64,000 bases of DNA from CAYLPU01 sp964385635 (lineage in GTDB: Bacteria; Chloroflexota; Anaerolineae; B4-G1). The stretch lies in NCBI GenBank assembly GCA_964385635.1, contig CAYLPU010000002.1:1-64000 (forward strand). Direction: 5' to 3'. How positions within the stretch are numbered: the first letter of the stretch is position 1; each line of letters starts with the position of its first letter. The notes under the pieces are model-generated. The model was given only the letters and a program-made list of their open reading frames with translations, searched no databases and was not told the origin of the DNA. Shown one piece after another: positions 59,438 to 64,000 of the stretch. A program made the translations under genes and the position numbers.

Positions 59438-60694
59438 ATGAAGACAGCACATCACTACCAGCGTATAGTCAGCACCAGGCTGGTTCTGGTCCTCGTGGGA
59501 TTGTTTCTGACCCTAAATCTGGTCAGGAGGGCAGGGGCCAGCACTTATCTCCTACCCCATTCACTCTCCCCATCGAATCAAGAGTTCCCCATCGTTCAGG
59601 GGCCAGATGATCTCTTGCGCCCTGCCATTGCCAACGGGGACCTGATGATTTGGTATGCCCAGGGCGGAGACGGTCTAGATGTCTTTGGCCTGCGGTTAGA
59701 TAACGACGGTCGCTCTCAGGGTGAGCCGCTTCTCATCGGTGGCGGTCCTGGCGATCAAGCAGTGCCCTCTATTGCCTCCAGCACCGAGGGCGGAAACTAC
59801 CTCGTCGTGTGGCACAGCCAACGAAGCAGCGATGCCGATTCTGACATCTACGCCCGCCACCTGGACGCCGAGGGCCGCCCACAAGGCGATTCCTTTGCTA
59901 TTTGCATCGCCGAAGGCGACCAACTTCGCCCCGCCGTCGCCTACGCTCCGGATGCCAATATCTTCGTCGTTGCCTGGCAGGACAATCGCATGGGTAACGT
60001 TGACCTGTATGCCCGTCTGGTACCGGTGGCGGACGGCAGCGCCCCAGCCCTGGCCGAAGAGTTCGTCGTCAGCTCCGTCTCCAGCGACCAGCTCATCCCC
60101 AGTGTTGCCTGCGAGACCGAGGGGCCCCATTGCCTGGTCGTGTGGATGGACAACCGGAATAACAGTTTTTTCTACACGGATATTATGGGTCGCTTGGTCA
60201 ATGCCGCCAGCGGCGATGCGATCGGCGACAAGATAGACGTGGCTGTCGAGCGATGGTATCAAGACTCCCCGACAGCCGTCTATAATCCGGTTAGCGCCGA
60301 GTACATGGTTGTCTGGAATGACGACATCAGTTGCCGCCGTGTATCCCGCGACGGCCAGCCACTGGGTGCTAAGACTGAAGTCTCGCTGGAGAGCCCCTTC
60401 CAGTACAAACCGGTGGTCGCCATTGACGCCGATGGCAAGTACCTGATCGTGTGGGAGGATGGGCGTAACCAGGACAGCCATGGCACCGACATCTATGGTC
60501 AGTGGCTATCGTCGGCTGGTGTTCCGATGGGAACTAACTTTGCCCTGTCCACTGACAGCCACAACCAGTACTGGCCGGCCTTGGCCTTTGACCAGGATAT
60601 GGGAGCCTTCTTCGCCGTGTGGGAAGACGACCGCAACAATGGCAACCTCGCCCTTTATGGGCAGATGCTATCAGATGTCTCAGAGACCCAGTAG
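59438..60694 (+). CDS. Secreted beta-repeat protein (propeller-like)
   Basis: 418 aa from ATG 59438 after AAAGGAGGCG. Signal peptide (about 1-34), then about six or seven blades of a repeat with the motif VVWxDxRNxxxxDIYGQ (for example YLVVWHSQRSSDADSDIYAR, FVVAWQDNRMGNVDLYAR, YLIVWEDGRNQDSHGTDIYGQ). Such repeats form beta-propellers in surface proteins. No catalytic motif. Its end overlaps the next gene by 20 bp. Confidence 0.83.
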   Translation: MKTAHHYQRIVSTRLVLVLVGLFLTLNLVRRAGASTYLLPHSLSPSNQEFPIVQGPDDLLRPAIANGDLMIWYAQGGDGLDVFGLRLDNDGRSQGEPLLIGGGPGDQAVPSIASSTEGGNYLVVWHSQRSSDADSDIYARHLDAEGRPQGDSFAICIAEGDQLRPAVAYAPDANIFVVAWQDNRMGNVDLYARLVPVADGSAPALAEEFVVSSVSSDQLIPSVACETEGPHCLVVWMDNRNNSFFYTDIMGRLVNAASGDAIGDKIDVAVERWYQDSPTAVYNPVSAEYMVVWNDDISCRRVSRDGQPLGAKTEVSLESPFQYKPVVAIDADGKYLIVWEDGRNQDSHGTDIYGQWLSSAGVPMGTNFALSTDSHNQYWPALAFDQDMGAFFAVWEDDRNNGNLALYGQMLSDVSETQ

Positions 60695-63224
60695 TTCTGC
60701 GACCGCGCGCCGACGGCCCCTGGCCCTGATTGCTCTCTGGCTGCCTTTCATCCTGCTGGCCATCCTGTACTCACCGCACCCGCTGGCGACTGTGTGGCCC
60801 CAGAGACCGGGTGAAAGCAGCCTGCGCCGTGCCTTCGATTTGCCCCCCGAGCCGACCCTGGTCGTGTTCCATCGCCCCGGCGGTCTCACGCCGGCCGACC
60901 TGGTCTATGTGAATGCCTCCAGTCGCGCGCTGCAAGCCGCCGGGGGTGACGTGCAGATTTATGGCTATGACACCGGTGAGACCTGCGTCGTCTCTCTGGC
61001 AGCCAGCGTGGCCGACGTGCCCGACCTGCGGGCAGACGTTCAGGATGTGCCTGATGATCTGGAGGTATATGTTACCGGCATGGCGGCCTTTGCCTACGAC
61101 GCCGTTGTCTCTTGGCGGCGCGCTCGCCTCTTGGTCCTGGTCGGCGTGACCCTCATCGCCGGGCTCGTCGCGCTATTCGGGAAACTCGGCCCGCGTCGTG
61201 CCCTCGTCGTCAGCGTCAGCGCTGGCAGCGCCAGCGCAGTGGCAAGCATGCTGGCTGCACTCGTGGCTCCACCATCTCCTGTCGCCTTGAGCGCTGTCGT
61301 CAGTGCCGGGCTGGCTGGGGCCTGGGCCGTGCGCCTACTCACGCCACGATGGTTCGTCCATCCCGCAGCCCCGCTGTCTGGTTCCCTCCCAAAGTCAAGA
61401 CCCAGTTCGCCACCGCCTGCTCCCGCCCCAAGGCTAAGCCCTAGTGCGCCGCCGCCCGTCTCTCCTAAAAAGCCAATCTCCAGTTCGCCACCGATCCGGA
61501 GAATCACGCCCCTGCAGCGCGCGATCATCCAGGCGGGCGAGGGGACGCTGCTCCAGGCGCTAATCATCGCTGCTGGGTTGACCGGATTCTTGTTTGACGC
61601 TCGGACCGGCATTGCCCTACTGCTGAGCCTGGTCGTTGCCGTCGTCATCAGCCTGAGTGGCACTCCCGCTCTCATCGCCTTGCTCACTAAACCGCGTCGC
61701 CCCCGACCCATCCCGGTTACGGCCCACCGAAAGTGGCTCCTCCTGGCGCTGGCGTTGATCCCAGTCGTGAGTTTGCTCTGGCTGACTCTGAGCGCACACC
61801 CAGCCGACACTGTGTCGCGCAGAATGGAGGCTGCCACTGGATACGAGCTTCTGGTCACCGCCAGTGAGAATGAGGATGGGGCCGGGGAGGATGCGCTAGC
61901 CCTTGGTCGTTTGCTGCCCTTGCACCTGTTGATTCAGGCACCAGGCGTCGCCCGCAGCGAGGCCGGGTTGGACTCATTGCGGAACCTGGCTGAGGAACTG
62001 AACGCCCGACCGGCTATATCTGCGGTAGAGGGGGCTGCTACGCTCCAGCCCTCCCCTGCCACCGACGAGGGTCAGTTGAGCCCTGCCGAGCAGACTGCTC
62101 TGTTGGCCCGGCTGGGGCGCATGGCTGCCGAGTTGGAAGTCAGGCTGGGCACTCAGGCCAGTGAACTATCGCAGGTGGCTGCTGATCTGCAGAACCTGGA
62201 CCTGACAGCCAGCGACGCTCCGACTACCTCTGTCGCGATGGTGTTGAACGAGGCCAGCGAACGACTGGTTAGCGTGAGTGAGGAACTGGCCGACGCTTCC
62301 GCTGGGCTGATCCGCGTGCCCACAGAGTTTCCCGAAATTGCTCCTCGCATGAACGACGTACCTGCCTTGGATGCGCTACCGACTACTCTTGACTTTGCCG
62401 TTGCCGATCTGAACGAGATCACGGCCGATCTGCAACGTCTTGCTGCTCAAAACACACCCGACGCCAATTCTCAGGACAACCCGTTGATTGCAATCGAAGC
62501 AGATCTGGGTAACTCGATGACCATCCTTGAGACTGTAGCCACCGACGCCACCCTTCTGCGCGCCGAACTGGCCGCCGCCGAGGCGATGTGGGCCGGCGCT
62601 GCGCTGGGCGATTCGACCCCTTCCGCACCTGACCCTTACCTGGTCAGTCATGATCTGATTCGCTTGGTTCTCATCCCATCTGGCGACCCGTATGCCACGG
62701 ACACTCTTGATGATGTGCAGGCATTGGTACAGGCGACCGAGAGGGGGTTGGCCGGCAGCCCGCTGGCCGACAGTGAACTGGCGTTGACCGGCACATCTGC
62801 TATGGCGGCAGGTCGGCGGGCGTGGGTGCTGCAAGACTTGCTCGCCCTTGGCGTCGTCGTGGCTGCGCTGGCCGTGATGCTGTTCGCTTGGGGCACGCTG
62901 TCGCAGGCCGGGCCTGCACTGCGCCTGGCCGCTGGCGCTGTGTTGAGCATCGTCGCTGGCGTGGGAGTGACATCTGTGGTATTATGGCACATAGACGCTA
63001 GCGCCATCGCCCTGGTCGGCGTGGCTCTGGTGGCCATGGTGGGAGGGCGAATGGCAGGCGGGCCGGTGCCCAATGTCGAAGCGCTGGCATTGGCGCTGCC
63101 GCCATTGAGTCTGGCCCTGGCCGGGGTGGCTACGTTAACTGCCGTTGGCCTGGCCCTGAGCGCGGGCTTGCTGGCGGGGCATTTCCTCATTGCACCGGCA
63201 TTGGGCTACCAACCACGGTCTTAA
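60675..63224 (+). CDS. MMPL/RND-like multi-helix membrane protein
   Basis: 849 aa from ATG 60675, inside the end of the previous gene. One N-terminal helix (about 15-33), an outside segment (about 45-140), a first bundle of six or so helices (about 150-385, interrupted by a Pro/Ser linker), a large outside region rich in Ala, Leu and Glu helices (about 390-700), and a final bundle of about five helices. The bipartite order is that of half an RND/MMPL transporter, but conserved Asp/Tyr in the helices are not plain. A lipid or glycan export role is possible; sure only that it is a polytopic membrane protein. Confidence 0.65.
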   Translation: MSQRPSSSATARRRPLALIALWLPFILLAILYSPHPLATVWPQRPGESSLRRAFDLPPEPTLVVFHRPGGLTPADLVYVNASSRALQAAGGDVQIYGYDTGETCVVSLAASVADVPDLRADVQDVPDDLEVYVTGMAAFAYDAVVSWRRARLLVLVGVTLIAGLVALFGKLGPRRALVVSVSAGSASAVASMLAALVAPPSPVALSAVVSAGLAGAWAVRLLTPRWFVHPAAPLSGSLPKSRPSSPPPAPAPRLSPSAPPPVSPKKPISSSPPIRRITPLQRAIIQAGEGTLLQALIIAAGLTGFLFDARTGIALLLSLVVAVVISLSGTPALIALLTKPRRPRPIPVTAHRKWLLLALALIPVVSLLWLTLSAHPADTVSRRMEAATGYELLVTASENEDGAGEDALALGRLLPLHLLIQAPGVARSEAGLDSLRNLAEELNARPAISAVEGAATLQPSPATDEGQLSPAEQTALLARLGRMAAELEVRLGTQASELSQVAADLQNLDLTASDAPTTSVAMVLNEASERLVSVSEELADASAGLIRVPTEFPEIAPRMNDVPALDALPTTLDFAVADLNEITADLQRLAAQNTPDANSQDNPLIAIEADLGNSMTILETVATDATLLRAELAAAEAMWAGAALGDSTPSAPDPYLVSHDLIRLVLIPSGDPYATDTLDDVQALVQATERGLAGSPLADSELALTGTSAMAAGRRAWVLQDLLALGVVVAALAVMLFAWGTLSQAGPALRLAAGAVLSIVAGVGVTSVVLWHIDASAIALVGVALVAMVGGRMAGGPVPNVEALALALPPLSLALAGVATLTAVGLALSAGLLAGHFLIAPALGYQPRS

Positions 63225-63242
63225 TGCAAGGGAATGATAAAT

Positions 63243-63845
63243 ATGGCTTACGTTAAACTCGTCGTCACAGGACCCTTTAATGCCGGCAAAACGGTACTCA
63301 TTGATACCGTCAACGAGATTCGCGGTGTGAACACCGATGTGAACACCGACGCGGGCCGTCACATTAAGCAGCAGACGACGGTCGCGATGGACTTTGGCCG
63401 GGTCACGTTGCCGAATGGCATCTCGTTGCACCTGGTCGGCACACCAGGACAGCGACGGTTCGCCTTTATGTGGGAGACGCTCGTCATCGAATGCAATGGT
63501 ATACTGATGTTGGTGGACAGCAGCGACCCGACCAGTCTTGCCGACGCTGGCCGAATGTTCGATTTTTTTGCTGCCCGCGCCAATGGCGTTCCGATGTTTG
63601 TCGTCGCCAACAAGCAGGATCTACCCGGCGCGCTATCGCCTGACGAGGTGAGCCGAGCACTGAACCTGGTCGGCCCAGGCCGGGCCGGGCGCGCGGTCGC
63701 CCTACTGCCGCTCCCTGGCTGCGTCGCTTGCGACCGAAGCAGTGTACTATCCGTCCTGGAAGCGATAGCGCCCTATCTGACAATCGACTCGCACGATGCG
63801 CAGCACTCTCTGCAGAACAGACTGGGCGCAGTGCACATCAAGTGA
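63243..63845 (+). CDS. Ras/MglA-like small GTPase
   Basis: 200 aa from ATG 63243 (ATG 63234 lies on the AAGGG binding site). P-loop GPFNAGKT, switch TTVAMDFGR, the G3 motif LVGTPGQRRF in place of DxxG, and NKQD. This is the COG2229 type of bacterial small GTPase, related to MglA and to CvnD of conservons. These act with roadblock proteins in polarity or signalling. In a cluster with a bactofilin it suggests control of cell organisation. Confidence 0.88.
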   Translation: MAYVKLVVTGPFNAGKTVLIDTVNEIRGVNTDVNTDAGRHIKQQTTVAMDFGRVTLPNGISLHLVGTPGQRRFAFMWETLVIECNGILMLVDSSDPTSLADAGRMFDFFAARANGVPMFVVANKQDLPGALSPDEVSRALNLVGPGRAGRAVALLPLPGCVACDRSSVLSVLEAIAPYLTIDSHDAQHSLQNRLGAVHIK

Positions 63846-63864
63846 AGACGGGATGGAGCAAAAA

Positions 63865-64000
63865 ATGAACGAATCGCACAAGAACACCTTGCCGGAAGAG
63901 GGGCTCCAGCAGACTCTCCATGGCATCCGAGAGAACGGCCCTGCGGCACCACAAGAGGGCCCCCTGGAGAGCCTGCTGACGCAGGTCGTTCGACGCCGGC
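63865..64000 (+). CDS. Start of a gene cut by the window end
   Basis: ATG 63865 with GGAG 6 bp upstream opens a frame (MNESHKNTLPEEGLQQTLHG...) to the last base, at least 45 codons. The visible part is polar and Pro/Glu-rich, and no domain can be named. Close spacing (20 bp) after the GTPase gene suggests the same operon. Confidence 0.7.
   Translation, partial: MNESHKNTLPEEGLQQTLHGIRENGPAAPQEGPLESLLTQVVRRR

Overview
The window looks like a GC-rich chromosome segment from a member of the Chloroflexota, most likely Anaerolineae or a relative. This is inferred from gene content, not from a database search. The clues are a large SRP RNA with an Alu domain, HrcA/CIRCE control of groESL, many secreted cohesin, dockerin, LysM and PA14 proteins, a CarD-like regulator, and many dispersed short palindromes and word-like repeats. 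There is no phage, plasmid origin, CRISPR array or rRNA operon. Apart from broken insertion-sequence remnants it reads as ordinary chromosome.

Layout. 0.4-10.8 kb is a surface/secretome island: four + strand proteins with cohesin, dockerin or LysM modules, a subtilase, a PGRP/amidase-like protein and a cohesin-dockerin protein on the - strand, a decayed subtilase copy, and a CAP-domain protein. 10.8-19.7 kb carries envelope genes: murI, a MacB-type ABC module with CARDB and Yip1 partners, murJ and a dipeptide-epimerase-like enzyme. 20-24.8 kb has tRNA-Arg, groEL-groES with CIRCE, a broken IS1-like element, a small membrane protein, a MITE-like element and a CarD-family gene. 24.8-27.6 kb is a + strand run: FmdB zinc ribbon, CsoR/CstR-type repressor, trxB, cupin, a small coiled coil and a gamma carbonic anhydrase. 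27.7-30.9 kb is a - strand translation/cell-shape run: tRNA-Cys, tRNA-Leu, rplI, rodZ-like, rimO.

31-36.2 kb holds a hydrolase, a PIN remnant next to an HTH-nucleotidyltransferase gene with a palindrome at its start, a four-PA14 secreted protein, a lipoprotein and a truncated NfeD. 36.9-42 kb is an operon of three complex-I/Hyf-like membrane subunits without catalytic partners, ending in rarA. 42-47.5 kb has selB, a long coiled-coil protein, a GT4 glycosyltransferase and a SEC-C methionine aminopeptidase. 47.6-52.3 kb is the fur-feoA-feoB-yibE/F-feoC iron operon with a palindromic operator over its -10 box. 52.3-56.8 kb has mutL, SRP RNA, a DUF348/G5/3D cell-wall protein and ksgA. 57-64 kb is a possible polarity or envelope module: a bactofilin-coiled-coil-zinc-ribbon protein with 138-bp tandem repeats, a secreted beta-repeat protein, an MMPL-like membrane protein, a Ras/MglA-like small GTPase and the start of another gene.

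Two themes stand out. One is the module-shuffled secretome, with cohesins and dockerins often on the same chain. The other is several families of short repeats that lie in frame inside housekeeping proteins (KsgA, SelB, MurJ, RimO) or supply the last codons and stop of genes.
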